Below are positions 8,973-16,994 of a stretch of DNA of 64,000 nucleotides, one piece after another (position 1 is the stretch's first letter; each line of letters opens with the position of its first letter). A model generated the notes under the pieces. It ran no database searches. It saw nothing but the letters and a program-made list of their open reading frames with translations, and was not told the origin of the DNA. The DNA is from an uncultured Pseudomonadota bacterium. Its GTDB lineage: Bacteria; Pseudomonadota; Gammaproteobacteria; Steroidobacterales; Steroidobacteraceae. The stretch spans positions 37,968 to 101,967 of the forward strand of contig CAIKMS010000032.1 of assembly GCA_903828595.1 (NCBI GenBank), written 5' to 3'. Made by a program: the position numbers and the translations under genes.

Positions 8973-9061
8973 GAGTACTCCTTGATCTTTGCCGGACGCG
9001 AACTCCAGTACGTACCGATAGCTAAACAGTGGCCAATACCTACCATGGATTAGGACTCGCG

Positions 9062-11278
9062 CTACGGTTCTTTGCCTGAGCGCGCCTCAAGTTCAGCAAA
9101 AACACCGATCTCTTGGAGCAGCTCGTCTAAGGGTTGTGGCTTACCTATAGCAAAACCCTGGCCGTAGTCGACACCCAGATCTAGCATGCGCATACGCAAC
9201 TCATCCGTTTCAACATACTCGGCGACGGTTTTCATGCCCATAGTGCGTGCAATTTGAGCAATCGCCTTTACGATTCCAGAAGACCTGGAATTTCCTAATG
9301 AGTCGCGGACAAAAGAACCATCAATTTTTAACATCGTAACGGGCAGCGCTCGTAGATAGGAAAGTGATGCCTGACCGGTACCAAAATCATCCAGGGCAAA
9401 GTCAAAGCCCAGTGAACGCAGCTGTTGAACGACAGATTCGGCTCGCTCAAAATCAGCCGCAGCGGCTGATTCTAAGAGCTCAAAACAGATAAGGTTGGGT
9501 GAAATGTTTGCCGAGGCGGCGGCTTGCTTAATTTCGCCAACAAGAGACTCATGCTGCAGTGATATTGAAGATAGGTTTATAGAAAAGCGCACCAAGCGGC
9601 GATGCAAAATAGCCTGATAAGGCGCCAGCGCAAGGAATGTGTTTTTAATTACCCAGGCGTCGAGCTCGTGCATCATTTCATGCCGTTCCGCGGAGTTTAA
9701 GAATTTCTCCGGTGGCAAAATCTCACCATCGACTCTTCTACGCACTAAAATCTCATAGCGGGGCTCGTCGTTCTCGTTGCCCAGAGGCTGCATCAATTGC
9801 GCATAGAGAATAAATTCGTTATCGACTAATGAACGCTTAAGCCCTAGGCGCAGCACGTCGTCATCATTTCGACGCAGCATGCGCTCGTCAGTGGTTTCGT
9901 AGCGCTCGATCCGTGAACGCCCATTATCCTTTGCTACCTTACAGGACAGCTCAGCGGCGGCAAGTGCGTGAGTGATTGGCTGCTTTGAGTCAATATCTAC
10001 AACGGCCACACCGGCTGAGAAGCCCACGCTGATATTCACACGTCCCAATGCACGGCTGATCTCTGTGGTCTCAACTAGCAATCGTTCAGCGACTAAAAAT
10101 CCATCATCAAGGCTCGTGGCCGGCAGAAACAGCGCGAAACGATCTCCGGCTATACGCGCGACGATTGAACCTCGTGGAGCGCGCCGACGCAGCATGTCAG
10201 AGAATTTTATGATGACGTCGTCACCAATGGGCATGCCGTGATTCTCGTTGATCAGATACATGTGATCCAGATCGATATAAATCAGCGCGTTTGAGTGGAA
10301 GGCAGTATCAGCCTTCATTAAAGCTAGCGACTCCGCCTCAAAAGCGGCCCGCGTCATCAGGCCTGTGGCAGAATCAAATGTTGTTTGTAAAATTCCCAGC
10401 GCCTTACGCACCAGCAACTCGCCTAAGCGCACATGGCGGCTTTCAAAATCAGTAGCGCTATCAGCGCGAAACAAAACAAAAAAACCCATCACTCGGCCGG
10501 ATTCATGGCGCACTGGTACGGATAAGATCTTGCAAGAGGGCAATTTGGCAGCGCCACTGGCGGAATTGACCAATAAGGTACGGCGTTGCGTTTGCGCCCA
10601 GGCCATGAGATGGCGGTGCGTCTTACTTAATAACTCGGTATCACCAGGCGCCCGATTGACACGATGACGCCGCGCGACTGCGATGTTTTTCTCGGGAATT
10701 ATCATCGCCGCCGACAAGCAATCTAAATGCTCAACAGCGGCCTGAGTTAATCGCCCTAATTCATCGGCATCGCGGACCGCTGAGCGCTCTAGGTTAGCAA
10801 TACCTAAGAGCAAGTCTAAATCTTGATCACGCGTGGTGAGATCGCGGTTCAACGCACCGATAGAGGCACGCAAGGCAAGTTCACGAGCTAAACAGTCTAA
10901 CGCCGGGCGAACCAAGCCAAGGACCAAGGAGAATGGTCGTTCATCACCGGTCAGGGGCAGCATCAGCACGACAGCAGCCAGAGGCGTACCTTGTCCATCA
11001 TGCAGGCGAAAAGCATAAATGGTGGCGCCGTTAGCGCTTTTGGAAAAACCGTCGATATCAAACGGCTCAGCCGCCGCTGTGCTCAACGATTCCATCGCTT
11101 GGGCGTGTATGTCCGGATCATCCTGACCACTGCTAAGCCAAAGAGCCAGACCGTTAGCTGCGTAGACCGCTAATTCACGGGCGCGCGGAACCAGCATCTT
11201 CAGTAGTTGGCCGTAAGGATCCAGTCCCGCCGTGGGTAGTGTCGCGTCGGTTATTTTTTTAGTTTTGGTCGCCATCAA
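9062..11278 (-). CDS. GGDEF-EAL protein, probable cyclic-di-GMP phosphodiesterase
   Basis: A 738-residue cytoplasmic signalling protein. The order is an N-terminal region, a GAF-like sensor (about 150-295), a GGDEF domain (about 305-465) and an EAL domain (about 480-730). The GGDEF loop is AGDRF, so synthase activity is doubtful. The EAL domain keeps its metal and catalytic residues: EILVR (for EALLR), SINLS, FELLE (for EITE), DDFGTG, KID, AEYVE and QGFAIGKP. This points to hydrolysis of cyclic di-GMP to pGpG, with the GAF and GGDEF modules perhaps acting as sensors. It lies just upstream of a membrane-bound degenerate GGDEF gene on the same strand. Confidence 0.9.
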   Translation of the reverse strand: MMATKTKKITDATLPTAGLDPYGQLLKMLVPRARELAVYAANGLALWLSSGQDDPDIHAQAMESLSTAAAEPFDIDGFSKSANGATIYAFRLHDGQGTPLAAVVLMLPLTGDERPFSLVLGLVRPALDCLARELALRASIGALNRDLTTRDQDLDLLLGIANLERSAVRDADELGRLTQAAVEHLDCLSAAMIIPEKNIAVARRHRVNRAPGDTELLSKTHRHLMAWAQTQRRTLLVNSASGAAKLPSCKILSVPVRHESGRVMGFFVLFRADSATDFESRHVRLGELLVRKALGILQTTFDSATGLMTRAAFEAESLALMKADTAFHSNALIYIDLDHMYLINENHGMPIGDDVIIKFSDMLRRRAPRGSIVARIAGDRFALFLPATSLDDGFLVAERLLVETTEISRALGRVNISVGFSAGVAVVDIDSKQPITHALAAAELSCKVAKDNGRSRIERYETTDERMLRRNDDDVLRLGLKRSLVDNEFILYAQLMQPLGNENDEPRYEILVRRRVDGEILPPEKFLNSAERHEMMHELDAWVIKNTFLALAPYQAILHRRLVRFSINLSSISLQHESLVGEIKQAAASANISPNLICFELLESAAAADFERAESVVQQLRSLGFDFALDDFGTGQASLSYLRALPVTMLKIDGSFVRDSLGNSRSSGIVKAIAQIARTMGMKTVAEYVETDELRMRMLDLGVDYGQGFAIGKPQPLDELLQEIGVFAELEARSGKEP

Positions 11279-11392
11279 AGTCCTTTGTGGGCAGCCGTTG
11301 TCAGCTTCCCAACTCCCTTAAGGATTATGTTGCGCTTAATCAGCGCCGAGTTCTGGGAGTCACCCCACAAAATACTCATCGCCTGTTACGTG

Positions 11393-12565
11393 CTAGGGGT
11401 TGCGGGAGCCCGGCATGGGGCGCAACCAAGTGCGCGGATCCAGCGCGTCTTTTCCGTGCCGCACTTCAAAGTACATTTGGGCGGCCATGCCACCGGCAGC
11501 CTCAGCACTGGTGCCGATGACATCGCCCGGCACGACGGCGTCGCCTACTTTGCGATAAAGGCGCTCGTTATTGCCGTAAAGGGTCAGGTAGCCACCTCCA
11601 TGATCCACAATGATGAGTAGGCCCAATCCAGATAACCAATCGGCGTAAATGACCCGACCGTAGTACACCGCATGGACCGCAGTTGCAGGGGCGGTTTGCA
11701 TCAACAGGCCCGTCCAAAGCAAACCACCGGGCTTAGCGGCGCCGAATTGGGCCAGAACTGTACCGCGGGCCGGCCACGGAAGACGTCCGCGCAAGTTTGA
11801 AAAGGCCTGTTGGCGACGGCCGGCGCTTGCGAAGTCCTCCGACGGCAGATCTTTAAGCGCCTCTCGAAGCTGCGCTAGTAACTTTTCCAAACTGGCGGCG
11901 TTCGCGCGCAATCGCTGCAATTCGGAGCTTTTAGAGTCCAAATCGGCCTCAACAGCCAGCAGGGCTCTGGCGCGCGCCGACTTGGCGGTATTTAAGCCCT
12001 GTACCTGCTCTTCTTGCTGAGCAGCCAGCGCAGCAATCTGCTGACGCTCTTCAGCCAGCTTCGCCTGGGCCTCCTGCAGCTGCCCGATGGCGGACTCCAC
12101 CGCATGAATTCGCTCGCTGCGGGCGCGCCCAAAGTAGCCGTAGTAGGTCATCATTCGGGCGATTTCCGCTGGATCCTTCGCATTGAGCCAGAGCTTTAGT
12201 GACTCATCACGGCCGCCTTTATAGGTCGAGCGCAGGTCAGCAGCCAGCGCGTCGCGTTCGGTACTCAGGGTGTGCTGCGCCTTGGAAACCTGCCCCACCA
12301 AGGCTGCCTCCTTTTGCTCAGCCGCGGATTTACGGGCTCGGACTTCCTCCAACAGGGCACGGGCCTCGCGCAAGGAATGGTCGGCCGATTTCAAAGCAGC
12401 AGCAGCCTCATCACGGGTAGCCGCCTCGGCGTGCACGGCTTCGGTGACTTTAAGGATTCGTGACTGAATCTGGGCCAGCTCGGCACGGGTATCGGTTTCG
12501 TTGCCGGCCTGCGCGGGGACAGCAACAACACACAGCAGGGCAGTTAAGAGGGTTCGGCTAGCCAT
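11393..12565 (-). CDS. envC: EnvC-like murein hydrolase activator
   Basis: Periplasmic activator of the cell-division amidases, 390 residues. A signal peptide (LLTALLCVVAVPAQA) is followed by a long coiled coil (about 25-235) and a C-terminal LytM/M23 domain (about 262-385). In EnvC this domain is known to lack zinc-binding residues and to work by opening the amidase. Here the site is likewise degenerate, with DHGGGYLTLYGNN where active M23 enzymes have HxH. In E. coli envC also lies near yibN-grxC-secB-gpsA, as here. It is divergent from that operon. Confidence 0.93.
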   Translation of the reverse strand: MASRTLLTALLCVVAVPAQAGNETDTRAELAQIQSRILKVTEAVHAEAATRDEAAAALKSADHSLREARALLEEVRARKSAAEQKEAALVGQVSKAQHTLSTERDALAADLRSTYKGGRDESLKLWLNAKDPAEIARMMTYYGYFGRARSERIHAVESAIGQLQEAQAKLAEERQQIAALAAQQEEQVQGLNTAKSARARALLAVEADLDSKSSELQRLRANAASLEKLLAQLREALKDLPSEDFASAGRRQQAFSNLRGRLPWPARGTVLAQFGAAKPGGLLWTGLLMQTAPATAVHAVYYGRVIYADWLSGLGLLIIVDHGGGYLTLYGNNERLYRKVGDAVVPGDVIGTSAEAAGGMAAQMYFEVRHGKDALDPRTWLRPMPGSRNP

Positions 12566-12630
12566 GACGCAGACAAAACACCGTCATATCCAGGTTGCAA
12601 GATACCCACCACAGCAGCGGGCGGACCGGC

Positions 12631-12639
12631 TGCTATAAT
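12631..12639 (+). promoter_or_regulatory. extended -10 promoter of yibN-grxC-secB-gpsA
   Basis: TGCTATAAT is a perfect extended -10 element (TGn plus TATAAT) about 70 bases before yibN. Extended -10 promoters need little -35 contact, and none is evident. Confidence 0.6.
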
Positions 12640-12710
12640 GTCAGCTTGTCCGGGGTCGTGCAGGCTTCGAATCCCGTCTCTTGGCTTTCTTTAAAGTAGT
12701 ACCGCAACGC

Positions 12711-13133
12711 ATGCCACACCTTGCCGAATACGCCATCAATCACTGGCCCTACGTGGCAGCCCTCGTGGCCATGCTGATCGTGTTGGCGATCTCGGAGTTT
12801 CGTCATGCCCGCCAGTCGTACGGCGCCATTTCAGCGGCACAAACCGTTTCGCTCATTAACAACGGCGCACTCATATTGGATCTGCGCAGCCCCGAAGAGT
12901 ACGCCGCGGGCCACATTGCCAATGCGCGCCATATCGCGGGCGCGGCCATTGCCGACGGTGCCGCCAACCTTATGAAATGGAAGGAAAAGCCTATCGTGGC
13001 CTATTGCGAAACCGGCATGCTGGGTGGGGCGGCCACTCGCCATTTGGGACGGTTGGGCTTTACTCAGGTTTTCAATCTTCGTGGTGGGCTCACCGCCTGG
13101 CGGCAGGAGAACCTGCCGCTAACACGAAATTAA
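12711..13133 (+). CDS. yibN: membrane-anchored rhodanese-like protein YibN
   Basis: A 140-residue protein with one N-terminal membrane helix (PYVAALVAMLIVLAIS) and a single rhodanese domain. The active-site cysteine sits in AYCETGM, and LDLRSPEEYAAGHIANA is the usual rhodanese entry strand. It is likely a sulfur carrier or sulfurtransferase at the inner membrane; substrate unknown. The start is ATG 12711 rather than TTG 12681. It is the first gene of the grxC-secB-gpsA cluster, the same order as in E. coli. Confidence 0.9.
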   Translation: MPHLAEYAINHWPYVAALVAMLIVLAISEFRHARQSYGAISAAQTVSLINNGALILDLRSPEEYAAGHIANARHIAGAAIADGAANLMKWKEKPIVAYCETGMLGGAATRHLGRLGFTQVFNLRGGLTAWRQENLPLTRN

Positions 13134-13148
13134 TTAAGGAACGGGTTT

Positions 13149-13415
13149 ATGAGCACGGCTGCGGTAACAATTTACACAACGAACTGGTGCCCTTACTGCA
13201 CGCGCGCGAAAGCGTTGCTCAACAGCAAAAACGTCGCCTATACGGAGATCGACGTGGAAGCCACGCCAGGCGCCCGTGATGAGATGATGACTCGCAGCGG
13301 CCGGCGTTCGGTACCGCAGATCTTTATCGGCGATCAGCATGTAGGCGGTTGCGACGATCTGCACGACGCCGAGCGCAGCGGGAACTTAGACAAACTGCTG
13401 CACAACTCACCTTAA
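13149..13415 (+). CDS. grxC: glutaredoxin 3
   Basis: An 88-residue glutathione-dependent thiol-disulfide oxidoreductase of the cytoplasm. The dithiol active site CPYC is at residues 14-17. The cis-proline loop SVPQIFIG and glutathione-contact GGCDDL follow, and total length is normal. It lies 15 bases after yibN and is followed by secB, a conserved gammaproteobacterial neighbourhood. Confidence 0.96.
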   Translation: MSTAAVTIYTTNWCPYCTRAKALLNSKNVAYTEIDVEATPGARDEMMTRSGRRSVPQIFIGDQHVGGCDDLHDAERSGNLDKLLHNSP

Positions 13416-13528
13416 ATCGTGCTTTTTATCAGCTAGGCTGTACGACCCGAGCTTGAAGGCTTTTAGCGAACTGCGCGCGCCCTCAAGAACCCATTAATTT
13501 GTTTTCCCTCACTTCCTAAGGACTCGCC

Positions 13529-14023
13529 ATGACAGACAACCTCACCGACGGCGCCGCCGCAGCGGCCCCCGCCGCCGGCCCGGAGCTAAACCTTCAGAAT
13601 GTTTATGTGAAGGATGCCTCGTTTGAAGCACCATCCGGCCCAAATCTTGCGGTTGCTGAGTGGAATCCACAATTTGGTATGTCGATGAACACGACCGCCA
13701 ATATGGTGGGTCCAGATGCCCACGAAGTGGTACTGACCATTACCCTGGAAGCCAAGATCGCAGACAAAGTCGCGTATTTGGTTGAGGTTAAGCAAGCCGG
13801 CCTGTTTATCGCTCGCGGCTACCTCGAAGCCGATCTGCGTCGCATTATCGGCGCCTACGTGCCATCGGTAATTTTCCCGTACGCCCGCCAGACGATCTCC
13901 GACTTGATTATGAAGGGTGGTTTCCCGCCGTTCTTGCTCCCGCCGGTCAACTTCGACGTCATGTTGGAGCAATCGATGGCGCAGGCTGCAGCTAACGCGC
14001 CGGCACCCTCGGCATTCAACTGA
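13529..14023 (+). CDS. secB: protein-export chaperone SecB
   Basis: Tetrameric cytoplasmic chaperone that keeps preproteins unfolded and hands them to SecA. It has 164 residues. Family blocks EVVLTITLEAK, VEVKQAGLF, YVPSVIFPYAR and LPPVNFDVM are present. The N-terminus has an Ala-rich stretch of about 15 residues before the first strand, a little longer than in E. coli. Its TGA stop overlaps a CTG that appears to start gpsA, so gpsA translation may be coupled to secB. Confidence 0.97.
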   Translation: MTDNLTDGAAAAAPAAGPELNLQNVYVKDASFEAPSGPNLAVAEWNPQFGMSMNTTANMVGPDAHEVVLTITLEAKIADKVAYLVEVKQAGLFIARGYLEADLRRIIGAYVPSVIFPYARQTISDLIMKGGFPPFLLPPVNFDVMLEQSMAQAAANAPAPSAFN

Positions 14024-15066
14024 AGCCTACGCGCGCAACGCTAAGCTCTACCCAAGATCCGGTTACCGTACTCGGTGCCGGATCCTGGGGCACGGCACTG
14101 GCCATTCAGTTAGCCCGCTCCGGGCGGCCTGTATTTCTTTGGGGCCGCGATCGTCAGTTGATGGACCGCTGTCAGATAGAGCGTGAAAACACGCGCTATC
14201 TGCCCGGGGTCAGTTTTCCGGGCAATTTGTGGGTTCAGCCCGATTTTGCACGGGCGGTCGAATCCAACGATCTGGTGGTTGTTGTACCCAGCAGTGGATT
14301 TCGCCAGACACTAGAACAACTGCAGACCTACCACCACGCCGAGAGGCGTGTGGCTTGGGCCACCAAAGGCTTTGAGCTAGAAACAGGCTTACTGCCTCAT
14401 CAAGTGTTTGAATCCGTGCTGGGAACCGCGATTCCCTGTGCCGTTCTGTCAGGACCCACCTTTGCCACCGAAGTAGGGTTAGGCTTACCCACAGCCCTGA
14501 CGGTCGCCTCATCTTTTCACTCGTTCGCGCAGGATTTAGCAAAATCCCTGTCCACAGGACATTTCCGAGCCTATACATCCAGCGACTTGATTGGTGTGGA
14601 AGTGGGTGGCGCGGTAAAAAACGTGATCGCCATTGCCACTGGTTTAGCAGACGGGATGGGCTTTGGTGCCAATACCCGCGCCGCTTTGATTACTCGCGGC
14701 TTGGCTGAAATGACTCGATTAGGGGTAGCGCTGGGTGCTGCGCCGGAAACCTTCATGGGCTTGGCAGCCTTAGGTGATTTGGTATTGAGCTGTACCGATA
14801 ATCAATCGCGTAATCGTCGTTTCGGATTACTGATCGCAACCGGCCACTCGAGCGCTGAGGCCGCCAGCACGATAGGTCAGGTAGTCGAGGGTATCCGCGC
14901 CAGCAGCGCCGTGTTGCGCGTCGCCGAAACGCAGGGTGTGGACATGCCGATTTGCGCCCAAGTTTATGCTGTCTTGCATGAGCATAAGTCGCTCAAAGAA
15001 GCCGTGGCCAGTCTTACAGAACGCGAACTCAAAACAGAAACGGGTCATCTGGCCGCAGGTACTTAA
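14020..15066 (+). CDS. gpsA: glycerol-3-phosphate dehydrogenase GpsA (apparent CTG start)
   Basis: NAD(P)H-dependent dihydroxyacetone-phosphate reductase, the first step of phospholipid head-group supply. The dinucleotide loop VLGAGSWGTALA and the substrate/catalytic region GVEVGGAVKNVIA are intact, and total length is about 348 residues. The frame has no ATG, GTG or TTG before 14155, and a start there would remove the whole nucleotide loop. An in-frame stop lies at 13993-13995. The only reasonable starts are CTG at 14020, whose last two bases begin the secB TGA stop, or ATT at 14014. No Shine-Dalgarno is seen, consistent with translation coupled to secB. Enzyme identity is certain; the start is inferred. 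Confidence 0.9.
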   Translation: MKPTRATLSSTQDPVTVLGAGSWGTALAIQLARSGRPVFLWGRDRQLMDRCQIERENTRYLPGVSFPGNLWVQPDFARAVESNDLVVVVPSSGFRQTLEQLQTYHHAERRVAWATKGFELETGLLPHQVFESVLGTAIPCAVLSGPTFATEVGLGLPTALTVASSFHSFAQDLAKSLSTGHFRAYTSSDLIGVEVGGAVKNVIAIATGLADGMGFGANTRAALITRGLAEMTRLGVALGAAPETFMGLAALGDLVLSCTDNQSRNRRFGLLIATGHSSAEAASTIGQVVEGIRASSAVLRVAETQGVDMPICAQVYAVLHEHKSLKEAVASLTERELKTETGHLAAGT

Positions 15067-15074
15067 GAGGGTAA

Positions 15075-15488
15075 TCAGCGGCTAATCCGGCCATAAACTT
15101 GGCGCTGCACGCGCCGGGCCAACAACTCCCCAACCGTTAATACCGCAATGAGTGCCATTGAACTGAATAAAGTTCTGTCTTGCGGCATCACCACAAACGC
15201 GCTTAAACGATAATCAAAAGCCACTAACGTCACGATACAACCGACGGCACCCCAGATAACGGTACGGGACAGCACGAAGGCCAAGCCCGCTACAACCACC
15301 AGGGCAATCAGCACGTATTGCATAAAATGTGGTGCCAAACCCCGCAGCAACAACGGGTTCTGCCACAGGGAGATCACCGGCACACGCAGCAGCGCAAAAG
15401 CGATGAATGCCCTTAACAGTGCCATCAACCACGGCATAACTTGGCGACGCCAAGGACTTAAATGCTCGCCAGAGCCAGTAATCGGCAT
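15075..15488 (-). CDS. uncharacterised four-helix membrane protein
   Basis: A 137-residue protein with four hydrophobic segments and an Arg-rich C-terminus (ARRVQRQVYGRISR). I do not recognise the family. The start is set at ATG 15488, two bases after the trmL stop (TGATATG), with GGAG about nine bases upstream. A longer frame up to 15536 would overlap trmL. It appears to be translated from the trmL transcript. It converges on gpsA. No catalytic motif is visible. Confidence 0.65.
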   Translation of the reverse strand: MPITGSGEHLSPWRRQVMPWLMALLRAFIAFALLRVPVISLWQNPLLLRGLAPHFMQYVLIALVVVAGLAFVLSRTVIWGAVGCIVTLVAFDYRLSAFVVMPQDRTLFSSMALIAVLTVGELLARRVQRQVYGRISR

Positions 15489-15489
15489 A

Positions 15490-15960
15490 TCAAGAGACTC
15501 CGGACTGGTTAAATCCATTCTGACGCCAGGCCTCATAGACCACGAGCGCCACCGCGTTAGACAGATTAAGGCTGCGGTTTTGGGGATACATGGGGATGTG
15601 ATGAATATCCGTCGGCGAAAAAAGTGCTAATTGCTCGGGCGAAAGACCTCGCGTCTCACAGCCGAAAATCAGCGCGTCACCGACCTTATAGCGAACTTGA
15701 GTGTAATCGCTGCTACCCCCGGTCTCAATGACATGGGTGGCGCTGGGCTGCACCGTTGCCAAGCAACTGGCCAAATCCGGATGCTCCTGCACGTGGGTAA
15801 GATCGTGGTAATCCAGCCCTGCCCGTTTTAAATACGTATCGGCCAGGCTAAAGCCTAGAGGGTGCACCAAATGCAGCCTAGACCCCGTATTCGCGCACAG
15901 CCGAATGGAGTTCCCCGTGTTACCGGGAATCTGCGGAGCGACTAAAATGACGTTAAACAG
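15490..15960 (-). CDS. trmL: tRNA (cytidine(34)-2'-O)-methyltransferase TrmL (apparent CTG start)
   Basis: SPOUT-class methyltransferase that modifies the wobble nucleotide of tRNA-Leu. With a CTG start at 15960 the protein is 156 residues, the normal length, and reads MFNVILVAPQIPGNTGNSIR after initiator decoding, the usual family N-terminus. AGGAG lies seven bases before the CTG. No ATG, GTG or TTG is available in frame before TTG 15870, which would delete the first 30 residues including the NTGN motif. The SAM-knot region FGCETRGL is intact. It is divergent from pyrD. Family assignment is firm and the CTG start well supported. Confidence 0.88.
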   Translation of the reverse strand: MFNVILVAPQIPGNTGNSIRLCANTGSRLHLVHPLGFSLADTYLKRAGLDYHDLTHVQEHPDLASCLATVQPSATHVIETGGSSDYTQVRYKVGDALIFGCETRGLSPEQLALFSPTDIHHIPMYPQNRSLNLSNAVALVVYEAWRQNGFNQSGVS

Positions 15961-15988
15961 CCTGCATCTCCTAGACCCGCCAGTTCGG

Positions 15989-15996
15989 CTTATAAT
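15989..15996. promoter_or_regulatory. overlapping divergent -10 boxes for pyrD and trmL
   Basis: On the plus strand TATAAT (15991-15996) ends six bases before the pyrD ATG, so pyrD mRNA should be leaderless. On the minus strand the overlapping TATAAG (15994-15989) would give trmL a leader of about 20 bases, enough for its AGGAG. The two elements share four base pairs, so polymerase could occupy only one at a time. Confidence 0.5.
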
Positions 15997-16002
15997 GGGC
16001 GG

Positions 16003-16980
16003 ATGAATAGCACGACACAGACCTTATCAGCCTTGACCGGACTGCCCACTGATCCCTCGTTAGCCTTAAGCTTTTGTGGCATTACGTTTGCGACACCACT
16101 GGTACTTCTATCAGGGTGTGTAGGTTTTGGCGAAGAATACACCCGTGTTGAGGGCTTCTCCAATCGGCATGTCGGTGCGGTGGTCCTCAAAGGAACCACC
16201 TTAAATGCGCGATTAGGCAATCCCGCGCATCGAGTTTATGAGACCTCGATGGGCATGCTCAATGCGATCGGGCTGCAAAACCCAGGTACGGATGCCGTTA
16301 TCCAGAGCATCCTGCCTCAACTAGACTTCAGTGAAACGCGCTTTATAGCCAATGTCTCTGGCTCAACAATTGATGAATACGCAGAAGTAACCCGACGATT
16401 TGATGACTCGCCTATCGACGCCATTGAGATCAATATTTCTTGCCCGAACGTTAAGGAAGGCGGCGTTGCCTTCGGCAACTATCCGGAGATGAGCGCGCGG
16501 GTGGTAGCTGCCTGTCGTGCAGTCACCAAAAAACCCCTGATTACGAAACTTTCACCGAACCAGACTGATATCGCCAAGAACGCCCAGGCCTGCATTGAAG
16601 CAGGCTCGGATGCGCTGTCGGTAATTAACACCGTTATGGGCATGGCTATCGATGCACAAACGCGCAAACCCGTTATAGGCAACGTGCAAGGTGGACTATC
16701 AGGGCCGGCCATCAAACCCATTGCGCTGTTAAAAGTTCATCAGGTTTACCAAGTCGCCAAAAAGCACCATATCCCCATTATTGGCCAAGGCGGCATCACC
16801 AATACCGAAGATGCGTTGGAATTTCTGATTGCCGGCGCCAGCGCCATTGGTATTGGCACCTCGCTGTTCTACGACCCGCACGTCTGCTTAAAAATGAACA
16901 GCGGCATCGCAGCCTATCTGCAGCGCCATGGCCTGCGTTCAGTCACGGAACTGACAGGAACGCTACAGCTACCCGGGTAA
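16003..16980 (+). CDS. pyrD: dihydroorotate dehydrogenase, class 1 (1B-like)
   Basis: FMN enzyme that oxidises dihydroorotate to orotate in pyrimidine synthesis, 325 residues. The class 1 catalytic motif NISCPNVKEGG contains the active-site Cys. NPGTDAVI, the TKLSPNQTD Lys strand, VQGGLSGPAIKP and GQGGITNTEDALEF are all typical of class 1B. Most Gammaproteobacteria instead use the membrane, quinone-linked class 2 enzyme with a catalytic Ser. Class 1B enzymes need the PyrK electron-transfer subunit, and none is adjacent. An N-terminal extension of about 22 residues precedes the barrel. The start ATG directly follows a TATAAT box. Confidence 0.9.
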   Translation: MNSTTQTLSALTGLPTDPSLALSFCGITFATPLVLLSGCVGFGEEYTRVEGFSNRHVGAVVLKGTTLNARLGNPAHRVYETSMGMLNAIGLQNPGTDAVIQSILPQLDFSETRFIANVSGSTIDEYAEVTRRFDDSPIDAIEINISCPNVKEGGVAFGNYPEMSARVVAACRAVTKKPLITKLSPNQTDIAKNAQACIEAGSDALSVINTVMGMAIDAQTRKPVIGNVQGGLSGPAIKPIALLKVHQVYQVAKKHHIPIIGQGGITNTEDALEFLIAGASAIGIGTSLFYDPHVCLKMNSGIAAYLQRHGLRSVTELTGTLQLPG

Positions 16981-16994
16981 AGGCACGGCTCAAA

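Noticed and set aside
14020..14160. gpsA as a frameshifted pseudogene
   Set aside because: The frame is continuous from the nucleotide loop to the C-terminus; only the start codon is unusual.
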